DNA of 24,684 bases from an uncultured Eubacteriales bacterium (GTDB lineage Bacteria; Bacillota; Clostridia; Peptostreptococcales; Anaerovoracaceae), in contig USBT01000016.1 in assembly GCA_900553025.1 (NCBI GenBank), forward strand, positions 1-24,684, given 5' to 3'. A program made the translations under genes and the position numbers. The notes beneath the pieces were generated by a model, which ran no database searches, was not told where the DNA came from, and saw nothing but the letters and a program-made list of their open reading frames with translations. Below, one piece after another: positions 15,315 through 23,437 of the stretch. Position 1 is the stretch's first letter. Each line of letters opens with the position of its first letter.

Positions 15315-15353
15315 AAATCAAATTCTTAAATCAAATTTTTAAATTAAATTCTT
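15315..15353. repeat. Three 13-bp tandem repeats upstream of deoD
   Basis: AAATCAAATTCTT (15315-15327), AAATCAAATTTTT (15328-15340) and AAATTAAATTCTT (15341-15353) are adjacent units with one or two differences. They lie between the tRNA and the deoD ribosome-binding site. No function is evident; they may be simple AT-rich slippage. Confidence 0.7.
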
Positions 15354-15391
15354 CAAAAGTATAATGTGTATTAGGATTAAAAAGATAAAAA

Positions 15392-15467
15392 TGGAGCTCC
15401 CGACCGGGCTTGAACCAGCGACCTGCTCGTTACGAATGAGCTGCTCTACCAACTGAGCTACGGAAGC
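15392..15467 (-). tRNA. tRNA-Thr (anticodon CGT)
   Basis: 76 nt including encoded CCA. The acceptor stem GCTTCCG / CGGGAGC (one G-U), D arm GCTC AGTTGGTA GAGC, anticodon loop TTCGTAA with CGT at 15434-15432, and T arm GCTGG TTCAAGC CCGGT all fold. The base pair closing the anticodon loop (31-39) is A-C, an unusual mismatch. The discriminator is T (U73). It reads ACG codons. A T-rich run (TTTTTATCTTTTTAATCC) follows the CCA and could end the transcript. Confidence 0.95.
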
Positions 15468-15479
15468 ACCTTCTTTTAC

Positions 15480-15508
15480 ATTTTAAGTGTTCCGCCTAGC
15501 ATTGTCAA
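15480..15508 (-). promoter_or_regulatory. Promoter of tRNA-Thr
   Basis: Minus-strand -35 TTGACA (15508-15503), 17-bp spacer, -10 TAAAAT (15485-15480), 12 bp before the mature tRNA 5' end. The interval up to the addB-like stop (15509-15609) holds two copies of AATCGGAACT (15520-15529 and 15551-15560) and no gene. Confidence 0.85.
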
Positions 15509-15609
15509 GATTATAGCTTAATCGGAACTCCTAACTTCTAACAATATCTCAATCGGAACTTTTAAAATGTTTAATCAGAAATCCTTAAATATGCAATATC
15601 TATCAGAAG

Positions 15610-18600
15610 CTACCCTACTAAAACCTTGTTGTAATAACTGCTGTACCTGCATATATCTCCAAACTCACAATACTTGCATGCGTCTGCCTCTGCATCTATC
15701 TTAAGCGGCCTTATTGCAACATCACCTTCCATTATTGAGTGACATAGTTCTGTTACCTGGTGAGCCACATCTGTTTTGTACTTATCAAATTCTTCCTTGC
15801 TCATGCTCGCCGCAGGATATGACTTGTCTTTTGCTCTTGAAATTAGCTTTGCATAGTTCTTTCCTATTATTTCGCCGATTTCCTCAACCACAGCGCCATT
15901 CATCTTGAATTCACCATCGCGATTATTCCTATTTTCATCATTTAAGTTTATGTAGAACGCGCCCATAGCTTTCAAATTGCCGGAATCGCCGTTTTTCTCA
16001 TCTGCTTCAGCTTCAATTGCAGCCACATAGATGAATAGCTGTAGATCATATCCACCCTCAATGTACTTGCCCTTAAAGCTTTTTTCACCAGTTTTGTAAT
16101 CTATTATTGTAAAAATCTGCTCCTCATTAACATTCATATAATCAATTCTGTCCACAAACCCATGAATTGTAGCAGCAGGCTTTTCGTCCGTCCCATAGAT
16201 TTGATACTTGAAGCCCTTCTCATACTCGCTATGGTCTATATTCCCCGTCTTGCGGAAAGAATGAAGCGTATCTGCCGCCCTTCTCACGACGCCTCTCACT
16301 CGCTCAGTTATATATCTTTCCTGGCCAGTCTGGGGAAATAACAGACTGAGATTTCTCTCAGAAAAATCATCAACAAACTCATCAATCTTTGCATGAACAT
16401 CTTCGGATTTAAGCTCTACCCACTTGTTTCCGTCATCTGCCCAAAGGCAAAACTTCTCCATAACATCATGCATAAAGGTTCCAATGTCTGTGTTTTTGTA
16501 TTCTATCGGCTCATTACTTGCAGGTTTTAATCCGAAATTAACAAAATATTTGTACGGGCAACGGCTAAACTGCTCTAATTTGGATGGCGATAGTCTTAAC
16601 GGAGCATCAGCTGTCTTACCGATGACATTTGAATCAGATTTTTCATCTGAGCCATATTTTTCGTCTGAGCCGAATTTTTCATCTGAACTAGATTTTTCTT
16701 CTGAGCCAAGTTTTTCTATTGCTTCGTTCTCATTCTTATACCTATCAGATGAATACAGCTTTGTTATCAAATCCCGAGATAGTGGCTCTTCTACATATTC
16801 GTAATCTCTGACATTTTTCAAAATATCTAATGCACCTAATTTCATGTTGATAGCATTAGCATCCCTATAATTCTTGAATTCTTCAATCCACACTTCACCT
16901 GCGGCTAGTTCTGGTGTAATATTCTCTGAATTGTTTAGAGAATAGAATCTTGCTAAATTTGTTAAAGCTCCTTGAGGGCTCTCAACAATATAATCCTTCT
17001 TCGAAACAGGTGATTTCTCCACAATGCTTGTGAACATAGATTTGTCATCAGTTTTTTCACCAAACATTTTATTAAAGTCATCAATAAGTTCAGAAGGTAA
17101 CTGCTCTTCTCCTTTTAGATTGTTAGATATGAAGCTTATCCAAATATCTTCGGTAGGCTTTGAGAAGTTTCTATAAATAGCCAGTCTTTCTTCTCTATCT
17201 AAGTTCTCAGTCTTTGCAATCAATCCAGAGAAAATAGAATCAGTATCTTCAGAATCACTATTTTGTTTCTCAACAAGTGACAGTTCGTATTTTGTTATCA
17301 AGCTCTCTTGCTCGTTTTGCTTAGGTATAAGCCCCTCATTCATCCCTAGGACAACAAGTGACTTGATTGGTCCAGTTCTTGTTCTTTGCGTTGATCCAAC
17401 GAGTAAATCGTCAACAGACGGCGGTGTATTACCTACTGTTACGGCTTCCAGACCTGTGAAAAATGCTTCTCGGAATATGTCAAGCTCAAACCTTTCATCT
17501 CCAATCAATTCCACTATTTGATCCATCGTAGAAACAATTGACTTCCACAATACGTCGTTTTCAAGATTGTTTAAGTTTGCAATTTCTTTTAAATAAGCAA
17601 AATATTTGCCGGCAAAAGCTCTGACTGTAGCCTTATTCTTTCTGCTGATATTCACTATGTTTTCTAGCTGTAATAATGGCTCAATCGCTTTCTTTCTGAG
17701 ATTATTTATCTCTGCAATAGTTTTGCGTTTTTCATTGTCTATGGATTCGCTATTTTGTTGTTTCCTTGGCAACGTGGATTCAAAATAAATAAAATCCTTT
17801 TTCCACATGTTCCCCCGTATTTTATGTCTTCTAGCATAAGCGTCGAGCTTTTCAACAGCTAAATCGTCATGAAATACAGTCGAAAATGGATTTTTGATAA
17901 AATTGATAACATAGTACGTGGAATATTTTTTCCCAATTACGTCAAAAGCTGAGATAAGATATCGTACAAATGGTTCCTTAGAAATAGGCTTTCTGGAATC
18001 AACAAAAAGCTCAATGTCATAGTCCTGCAAAATACGTTTCAATATTGAAATCCTACTATCTCCGTCATTGCACAATATTGCTATGTCCCTTTTTCTGAAA
18101 TTTCTTTCTCTGAGGAGTTTTCTTATGTGTGCCGCACAGGCTTCAGCCTCGTAGTAAGCATTTTGCGCTTTTATTATCCTTATATTCTCCCTCTTACCGT
18201 TAAATTGGTCAGGACTTAGCTTATATAGATTTTCTTCAAGGTGTTTTAAATCATCAGCCTTTTGTATTCCATATTCATCGCCTATTTGGGATATGCGAAT
18301 ATCCCTGTTTGAATCAATCCCCTGAATCCGTTCTAGCCTTGAAATGATTATCTGTCCAGCTTTAAATAAATGTTCTCTCTTGCCACCGTCGTAATTTATC
18401 ACAAAATTAAGGGTTGATCCGTCCTTAGAATTCTTAGCCTTGTTGGCGAGACCTTCGATTATCTTATATGCCTTACCCGTGAAGCTATCAAAGCCGTAAA
18501 ACCAGAAATCCACAGACGAAAGATATTTTGATGCCTCTATTTTGTTTATAAATCCGTTATATCTATCCTCATTATCACTGAAGGTCCCCTTAAGGGCCTT

Positions 18601-19152
18601 TTCGTACGCTTCGAATATCACAGCTAAATCTGCGAGCTTACCATAGAGTTCGATTTCATCCCTCGAAAGCTCAGCCATCTTAGCTATATCATTAGGAGAG
18701 AGATTTTCAAGCTTAACCTGCGATATAAAATCTCCAATTACCTTTGCAAACCCAGGCTTCCTTATCTGATTGGCAAACACATGCATCTTTTTGTAATCGA
18801 GTTCTCGAAGCACCTTCGACAAAATAATTTCTCTGCCGACGCGATCAACATAAATTGTGTTTAGACCGCCAAGCTCATTAAATACATCATGCATCAGCCT
18901 CGAAAAAGTTTTAATTTCGACATTAATCAGTGAGATTTGCGAAGAGAGCATATTCTGGCTTTTTTTCTCTATCCATTGAGCATCCCTATATTCTCTAGCA
19001 TATTTTAAGGCAGCCTTTTCGGCTTCCAGTCCATATTGATCTGGAACTATAACAATACTTCTCTTATTTTTCTCAAAAATTCGATTATAAATGAACTCTT
19101 CTTTATTGAGATTTTCTCTGCCATAGAACACATTTATCATTTTTTCCACCAT
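15610..19152 (-). CDS. addB: AddB-like PD-(D/E)XK nuclease (AddAB helicase-exonuclease subunit B family)
   Basis: 1180 residues, the usual AddB size. In the AddAB complex this subunit digests one strand at DNA ends and recognises Chi for recombinational repair. The N-terminal half has the UvrD-like AddB fold (INVFYGRENLNKEE, IVIVPDQYGLEAEKAA). The C-terminal nuclease has LSPSKLEQFSRCPYKYF with Cys865, the TIIDYKTGEK active-site strand (Asp1018, Lys1020), and CKYCEFGDIC with Cys1159, 1162 and 1168, giving the four Cys of the Fe-S staple. Where AddB normally has a Walker A loop (GxxGSGKT) this protein reads YGRENLNKEEF, so ATP binding is doubtful. An acidic SDEK-repeat linker is at ~815-838. 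No addA is seen beside it. ATG 19140, four codons in, has a better SD-like GGTGG and may be the true start. Confidence 0.85.
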   Translation of the reverse strand: MVEKMINVFYGRENLNKEEFIYNRIFEKNKRSIVIVPDQYGLEAEKAALKYAREYRDAQWIEKKSQNMLSSQISLINVEIKTFSRLMHDVFNELGGLNTIYVDRVGREIILSKVLRELDYKKMHVFANQIRKPGFAKVIGDFISQVKLENLSPNDIAKMAELSRDEIELYGKLADLAVIFEAYEKALKGTFSDNEDRYNGFINKIEASKYLSSVDFWFYGFDSFTGKAYKIIEGLANKAKNSKDGSTLNFVINYDGGKREHLFKAGQIIISRLERIQGIDSNRDIRISQIGDEYGIQKADDLKHLEENLYKLSPDQFNGKRENIRIIKAQNAYYEAEACAAHIRKLLRERNFRKRDIAILCNDGDSRISILKRILQDYDIELFVDSRKPISKEPFVRYLISAFDVIGKKYSTYYVINFIKNPFSTVFHDDLAVEKLDAYARRHKIRGNMWKKDFIYFESTLPRKQQNSESIDNEKRKTIAEINNLRKKAIEPLLQLENIVNISRKNKATVRAFAGKYFAYLKEIANLNNLENDVLWKSIVSTMDQIVELIGDERFELDIFREAFFTGLEAVTVGNTPPSVDDLLVGSTQRTRTGPIKSLVVLGMNEGLIPKQNEQESLITKYELSLVEKQNSDSEDTDSIFSGLIAKTENLDREERLAIYRNFSKPTEDIWISFISNNLKGEEQLPSELIDDFNKMFGEKTDDKSMFTSIVEKSPVSKKDYIVESPQGALTNLARFYSLNNSENITPELAAGEVWIEEFKNYRDANAINMKLGALDILKNVRDYEYVEEPLSRDLITKLYSSDRYKNENEAIEKLGSEEKSSSDEKFGSDEKYGSDEKSDSNVIGKTADAPLRLSPSKLEQFSRCPYKYFVNFGLKPASNEPIEYKNTDIGTFMHDVMEKFCLWADDGNKWVELKSEDVHAKIDEFVDDFSERNLSLLFPQTGQERYITERVRGVVRRAADTLHSFRKTGNIDHSEYEKGFKYQIYGTDEKPAATIHGFVDRIDYMNVNEEQIFTIIDYKTGEKSFKGKYIEGGYDLQLFIYVAAIEAEADEKNGDSGNLKAMGAFYINLNDENRNNRDGEFKMNGAVVEEIGEIIGKNYAKLISRAKDKSYPAASMSKEEFDKYKTDVAHQVTELCHSIMEGDVAIRPLKIDAEADACKYCEFGDICRYSSYYNKVLVG
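16639..16710. repeat. Four 18-bp tandem repeats inside the addB-like gene
   Basis: Units at 16639-16656, 16657-16674, 16675-16692 and 16693-16710 (first unit TTTTTCATCTGAGCCATA on the plus strand) are in frame and encode four S-D/E-E-K-x-x hexapeptides on the minus strand. They form an acidic, probably disordered linker just ahead of the Fe-S nuclease domain. An 18-bp unit can expand or shrink without breaking the frame. Confidence 0.85.
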
Positions 19153-19156
19153 AAAA

Positions 19157-19822
19157 CTATCCCAAATTCAGGATTTCAGAGGGGGATTGGATTAAAATAT
19201 CAGGATACTCTTCCTCATGCCCATTCTGAGATAAGTTAATATCATCTTTGCTATATTTGGCAGCTATTGCCCAATCCACAAGGGCAGATGTTACCCCTGC
19301 ACGATTTGCACATATAATATCAAAGCTTGAATCACCAATCATAACAGCTTCAGAAGCCTTTGCTCCAAGTTTTTTAAGGCCAAGAAGTACAGGCTCGGGA
19401 TGCGGTTTATGTTCACTTGTGTCGCCAGCACAAACCATCGCGTCAATGCAATCCATTATTCCAAATGCCTCTAATCCTTCCTTGGTAGTATTCCTAAGCC
19501 TAGATGTTATAATGCCAATCTTTTTGCCTCTCGATTTAAGCTCCTTAATTACATCAACCATGCCAGGGAAAGCCTTTGTTTCTTCTTTGAAATGTTTTTC
19601 TTGATAGGAGCGATATATGCCTATCAGCTCATCAATATCCATGCCAGGAAAGGCTTTTTCCATTGAAACCCAAAGCGGTTCTCCGAATGTGCTTATTATC
19701 CAGTCCTCATCCCCTAAAGCTCCATGAACATAATTAAAAGTATGATGCCATGAATTAATTACTGTTTTGTTGGTATCTGCTAAGGTCCCGTCAAAGTCAA
19801 ACAAAAATGTTGTTTTGTTCAT
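19157..19822 (-). CDS. HAD-family phosphatase, phosphoglycolate phosphatase-like
   Basis: 221 residues with all four HAD motifs: FDFDGTLADT with nucleophile Asp9 and Asp11, IITSR as motif II, Lys in SEHKPHPEP as motif III, and VMIGDSSFDIICANRAG as motif IV. The helical cap between residues ~15 and 90 fits the Gph/PgmB (subclass I) group. The substrate is not determinable; candidates are phosphoglycolate, a sugar phosphate or pyrophosphate. GAGGATAAGCATA precedes ATG 19822, and the gene begins 5 bp after tex, so it is probably translated from the same transcript. It ends 4 bp before the addB-like gene. Confidence 0.85.
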   Translation of the reverse strand: MNKTTFLFDFDGTLADTNKTVINSWHHTFNYVHGALGDEDWIISTFGEPLWVSMEKAFPGMDIDELIGIYRSYQEKHFKEETKAFPGMVDVIKELKSRGKKIGIITSRLRNTTKEGLEAFGIMDCIDAMVCAGDTSEHKPHPEPVLLGLKKLGAKASEAVMIGDSSFDIICANRAGVTSALVDWAIAAKYSKDDINLSQNGHEEEYPDILIQSPSEILNLG

Positions 19823-19827
19823 TATGC

Positions 19828-22176
19828 TTATCCTCTCCTCATGGCTTTTTTCAAGTCCTTTAAGCTTTTCAGTCTTGCTCCATCCTTAGGAACTTCTTGC
19901 CTTACATTGTCATTATTTCGATTTCTATCTGCTCGTCCTTTTCCCTTTTGATTTTTTGTGCCTCTAGTTCTTGAATCCGCACTTATTGCAAGCTTGTTTA
20001 GACCCTTCATTGATAGAGCAATGTTGTTTTTCTCACGGTCGATTTCGATTATCTTGACTTTTACGTTATCGCCAACCGAAACAACTTCAAGTGGATTTTT
20101 AACAAATTGTTCCGAAAACTCTGAAACATGTACAAGTCCGTCCTGTTTGACACCAATGTCAACAAAAGCTCCAAAATCGACTACGTTTCTTACCGTTCCA
20201 TCAAGTATCATTCCTGTCTTCAAATCTTCAAAGCTTGTAACGTCTTTTCTGAATATCACAGGTGGTGCACTGTCTCTAGGATCTCGAGCGGGTTTTTTTA
20301 GTTCAGAAATGATATCACTTAAAGTCATTTCTCCTATTTCAAGCTCAGGCGACAGTTTTGCAACCGCTTTTTCCATTGTATTTACGCCAGTCAATGACAA
20401 AATCATATCGTCAATACCTTGCACACCGCCCTTCGTAACCGATGTTTTATCGATTCCCAAAATACCGAGCAGCTTGTCACATGCCTTATAGCTCTCTGGA
20501 TGTACCGAGGTTGAATCTAACGGCTCATCTCCACCTGAAATTCTCATAAATCCTGCACACTGTTCATACGTCTTTGCACCAAGCTTTTTAACCTTGAGAA
20601 GCTGTTTTCTGTTCTTGAAAGCTCCCTCCTCTTCTCTCTGAGCGACAATATTCTTTGCAATTCCCATATTAATCCCAGCAATATATGAAAGCAGAGATGG
20701 TGACGCTGTGTTCAAATCCACTCCGACCCTGTTAACGCAGTCCTCGACTACATTAAGCAACGCTCCGTCGAGCAAATTCTGGTTTATGTCGTGCTGATAC
20801 TGTCCAACGCCTATGTGCTTCGGATCGATCTTAACAAGCTCTGCAAGCGGGTCCTGCAATCGCCTGCCAAGTGACATCGCACCTCTTGTCGTAACATCAA
20901 GGTCAGGATATTCCTCGGCTGCAAGCTTAGAGGCAGAATACACAGACGCCCCCGCTTCATTCACTATCGTGTACTGAATGTTGTAATCATTCTTGGAAAG
21001 GAAGTCCGCAACAACCTCCTCTGTTTCCCTTGAGGCTGTACCATTTCCTATTACGATAATGTCGATGCCAAATTTATCTATTATCTTTTTCAGAACTCTC
21101 TCCGTACCCGCAATATCACTTTTCGGCTTTGTAGGGTATATCGTCGTGTACGCAAGTAACTTACCCGTCTTTCCCAGCACAGCAACCTTACATCCAGTTC
21201 TATAACCCGGGTCGATGCTTATAATTTTCTTGCCCTTTACAGGTGCAGCCATCAAAAGTTTTTCGGTGTTTTTAGCAAAGACCTTAACAGCGTCCTTTTC
21301 AGCTCTTTCTGTCAAAGTATTTCTTATCTCCCTTTCAACAGACGGTGCAATCAGCCTTTTATAGCTATCCCTAACCACTGCATCCATAAGCTCTGTATAA
21401 ATATTCGGCTCCTTGTTGATATAAGCTTTTCCAATCTCAAATGCAACCTGCTCCTCATCCATTTGAAGCTTGACCTTGAGCTTTTTATCTTTTTCTCCGC
21501 GGTTTATCGCAAGAATCCTGTGATTCGGTACATCCTTAACCCTTTCAGAGCGATCGTAATACATGTCATAAACGGATTTTTCCTCAGAATCAACTGCTTC
21601 AGTGCACAAAACAGCCGCTTCGTATGTCATTTCACGAAGCTTTTCAATCAAATCCGCATCCTCTGAAATTTCCTCCGCAATAATATCACTCGCTCCCTGA
21701 ACAGCCTCATCATGCGTATTTACTTCTTTCTCTGGGTCGATAAATGGTTTTGTTATCTCCTCAAGACTCTTATCCTGTGGACTTTGCGCTCGAATTATAT
21801 CAGCCAAAGGAGCTAGTCCCTTTTCCCTAGCTTTAGATGCTCTCGTAGCTTTTTTCTTTTTATATGGTTTATATAAATCCTCAACCCTCTGCAGAACCGT
21901 TGCATCCTCAATATCCTTCCTGAGTTCGTCCGTAAGCTTGCCCTGCTCATCAATCAGCCTGATAACCTCATCCTTTCGTTCCTCAAGATTCCTCAGATAC
22001 TTAAGTCTTTCGTCCATATCTCTTAACACATTATCCGAAAGTCCACCCGTTACTTCTTTTCTATACCTTGCAATAAATGGAATTGTATTGCCCTCGTCTA
22101 TAAGATTCACCGTCTTTTCGACCTGAGCTACGCTCAAGCTAAATTCTTTTGCAAGAATTTCTATTATCTGCTGCAT
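19828..22176 (-). CDS. tex: Tex family RNA-binding transcription accessory protein
   Basis: 782 residues. Domain order matches Tex: N-terminal helical region (IIEILAKEFSLSVAQVEKTV, FIARYRKEVTGGLSD), the YqgF/RNase H-like fold (KKIISIDPGYRTGCKVAVLG), the helix-hairpin-helix pair (VGVDLNTASPSLLSYIAGI, FKNRKQLLKVKKLGAK), and a C-terminal S1 domain (GMILDGTVRNVVDFGAFVDI) at about 645-715. The last ~60 residues after the S1 domain are basic and Asn/Arg-rich (KGKGRADRNRNND) and probably bind nucleic acid. Tex affects transcription and RNA handling in several bacteria; its exact activity is not settled. SD AAGGAGG overlaps the end of prfB, and ATG 22176 is 4 bp after its stop. Confidence 0.95.
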   Translation of the reverse strand: MQQIIEILAKEFSLSVAQVEKTVNLIDEGNTIPFIARYRKEVTGGLSDNVLRDMDERLKYLRNLEERKDEVIRLIDEQGKLTDELRKDIEDATVLQRVEDLYKPYKKKKATRASKAREKGLAPLADIIRAQSPQDKSLEEITKPFIDPEKEVNTHDEAVQGASDIIAEEISEDADLIEKLREMTYEAAVLCTEAVDSEEKSVYDMYYDRSERVKDVPNHRILAINRGEKDKKLKVKLQMDEEQVAFEIGKAYINKEPNIYTELMDAVVRDSYKRLIAPSVEREIRNTLTERAEKDAVKVFAKNTEKLLMAAPVKGKKIISIDPGYRTGCKVAVLGKTGKLLAYTTIYPTKPKSDIAGTERVLKKIIDKFGIDIIVIGNGTASRETEEVVADFLSKNDYNIQYTIVNEAGASVYSASKLAAEEYPDLDVTTRGAMSLGRRLQDPLAELVKIDPKHIGVGQYQHDINQNLLDGALLNVVEDCVNRVGVDLNTASPSLLSYIAGINMGIAKNIVAQREEEGAFKNRKQLLKVKKLGAKTYEQCAGFMRISGGDEPLDSTSVHPESYKACDKLLGILGIDKTSVTKGGVQGIDDMILSLTGVNTMEKAVAKLSPELEIGEMTLSDIISELKKPARDPRDSAPPVIFRKDVTSFEDLKTGMILDGTVRNVVDFGAFVDIGVKQDGLVHVSEFSEQFVKNPLEVVSVGDNVKVKIIEIDREKNNIALSMKGLNKLAISADSRTRGTKNQKGKGRADRNRNNDNVRQEVPKDGARLKSLKDLKKAMRRG

Positions 22177-22180
22177 TCTG

Positions 22181-23299
22181 CTATGCCTCCTTCTGCTTTA
22201 ATTTTTCCCTGATAAAATAATTGAGGTCGCCATCCATTACCTTTGAAATATTACCGACTTCAGCACCCGTTCTATGGTCTTTAACCATGGTATATGGCTG
22301 AAAAACATATGACCTTATTTGGCTTCCCCATGTGATAAGATTGAAATCGCCTTGAAGCTCCCTCATATCTTCCTTGTGCTGCTCATGCGCCAGCTCGGCA
22401 AGTCTCGATTTTAGAATCCTCATCGCCATATCTCTATTTTGGTGCTGGCTCCTCTCATTCTGACACGATACAACTATATTCGTAGGTATGTGTGTAATCC
22501 TGATAGCTGAATCCGTCTTATTTACATGCTGTCCACCAGCTCCGCTACTTCTAAATGTATCAACCCTTATGTCGTCAGGTGAAATTTCAATATCAACATC
22601 ATTGTCGATTTCCGGCATAACGATAACCGCTGCAAAGCTTGTCTGCCTTTTTCCAGCAGCATTAAATGGAGAAATCCTGACAAGTCTGTGGGTACCCTTT
22701 TCATTTTTCAAATATCCATATGCGTTCTCACCCTCTACGATGACTGTCGCACTTTTGATGCCTGCCTCGGTGTCGTCCTGATAATCGACAATCGTTGTCT
22801 TAAAGCCATTGTCCTCTGCCCATCTCAGATACATTCTCAAAAGCATTGAGGCCCAGTCCATTGCATCGACCCCTCCTGTACCTGCATGAATCGACAAAAT
22901 AGCATTGTTTGAGTCATATTCGCCATCAAGAAGTGTTTCGAGTGTCAATTTTTCTATCGCATCGTTTATTTTTTGGTAGCTCTCGACTATTGATTTCACC
23001 GCGTCTTCTTCACCAAGTTCAACTGTCATATCAATAAGCTCCGGTAAATCTTCAAGTTCTAATTTTGCTTTTTCGTACTCAGATACTTTGCTTTCCAGAG
23101 AGGTTTTTTCTTTCAGAATGCTTTGAGCCTTCTCTTGGTCATCCCAGAAGCCTTCCTTAAGGGTTTCATCTGCAAGCTCCTTAATCCTTTGTTTTTTTTC
23201 ATCAGGATTGAGAAATTGGCAAACCTCTTTCATCTTGGACGAAAGCTCTGGAATATGCTGTTTGACATCATCTAACTGAACCAAATCAACTGAGTTCAT
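22181..23299 (-). CDS. prfB: Peptide chain release factor 2, encoded in a single frame
   Basis: 372 residues. RF2 reads UGA/UAA with the SPF tripeptide (210-212, in HRLVRISPF) and triggers peptidyl-tRNA hydrolysis with GGQ (255-257, GAGGQHVNKTDSA). AAGGAG precedes ATG 23299. Most bacterial prfB genes have an in-frame UGA after about 25 codons, bypassed by +1 frameshifting for autoregulation. Here the corresponding position (Phe29-Leu30-Asn31, codons TTT CTC AAT) is uninterrupted, so this control is absent. The downstream tex gene is 4 bp away. Confidence 0.96.
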   Translation of the reverse strand: MNSVDLVQLDDVKQHIPELSSKMKEVCQFLNPDEKKQRIKELADETLKEGFWDDQEKAQSILKEKTSLESKVSEYEKAKLELEDLPELIDMTVELGEEDAVKSIVESYQKINDAIEKLTLETLLDGEYDSNNAILSIHAGTGGVDAMDWASMLLRMYLRWAEDNGFKTTIVDYQDDTEAGIKSATVIVEGENAYGYLKNEKGTHRLVRISPFNAAGKRQTSFAAVIVMPEIDNDVDIEISPDDIRVDTFRSSGAGGQHVNKTDSAIRITHIPTNIVVSCQNERSQHQNRDMAMRILKSRLAELAHEQHKEDMRELQGDFNLITWGSQIRSYVFQPYTMVKDHRTGAEVGNISKVMDGDLNYFIREKLKQKEA

Positions 23300-23348
23300 T
23301 GAATCTCCTTATTTATTAACTTCCTTTAACTTCTTATATTTAAACCTT

Positions 23349-23369
23349 AAGGGGTGCCGAGCACCCCTT
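23349..23369 (-). terminator. Perfect hairpin between secA and prfB
   Basis: AAGGGGTGC (23349-23357) and GCACCCCTT (23361-23369) form a 9-bp perfect stem with a 3-nt loop, about 70 bp after the secA stop on the minus strand. The following minus-strand sequence is AAGGTTTAAAT, a poor T tract. It may attenuate rather than end transcription, or stabilise the secA mRNA 3' end. No promoter I would defend for prfB is seen in 23300-23437. Confidence 0.55.
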
Positions 23370-23437
23370 GTCATCAAAATATTATTCTAGTTTTTTTACA
23401 CATTTTTCATCTTAATGGTAGATTTTATCAGTGTAAA

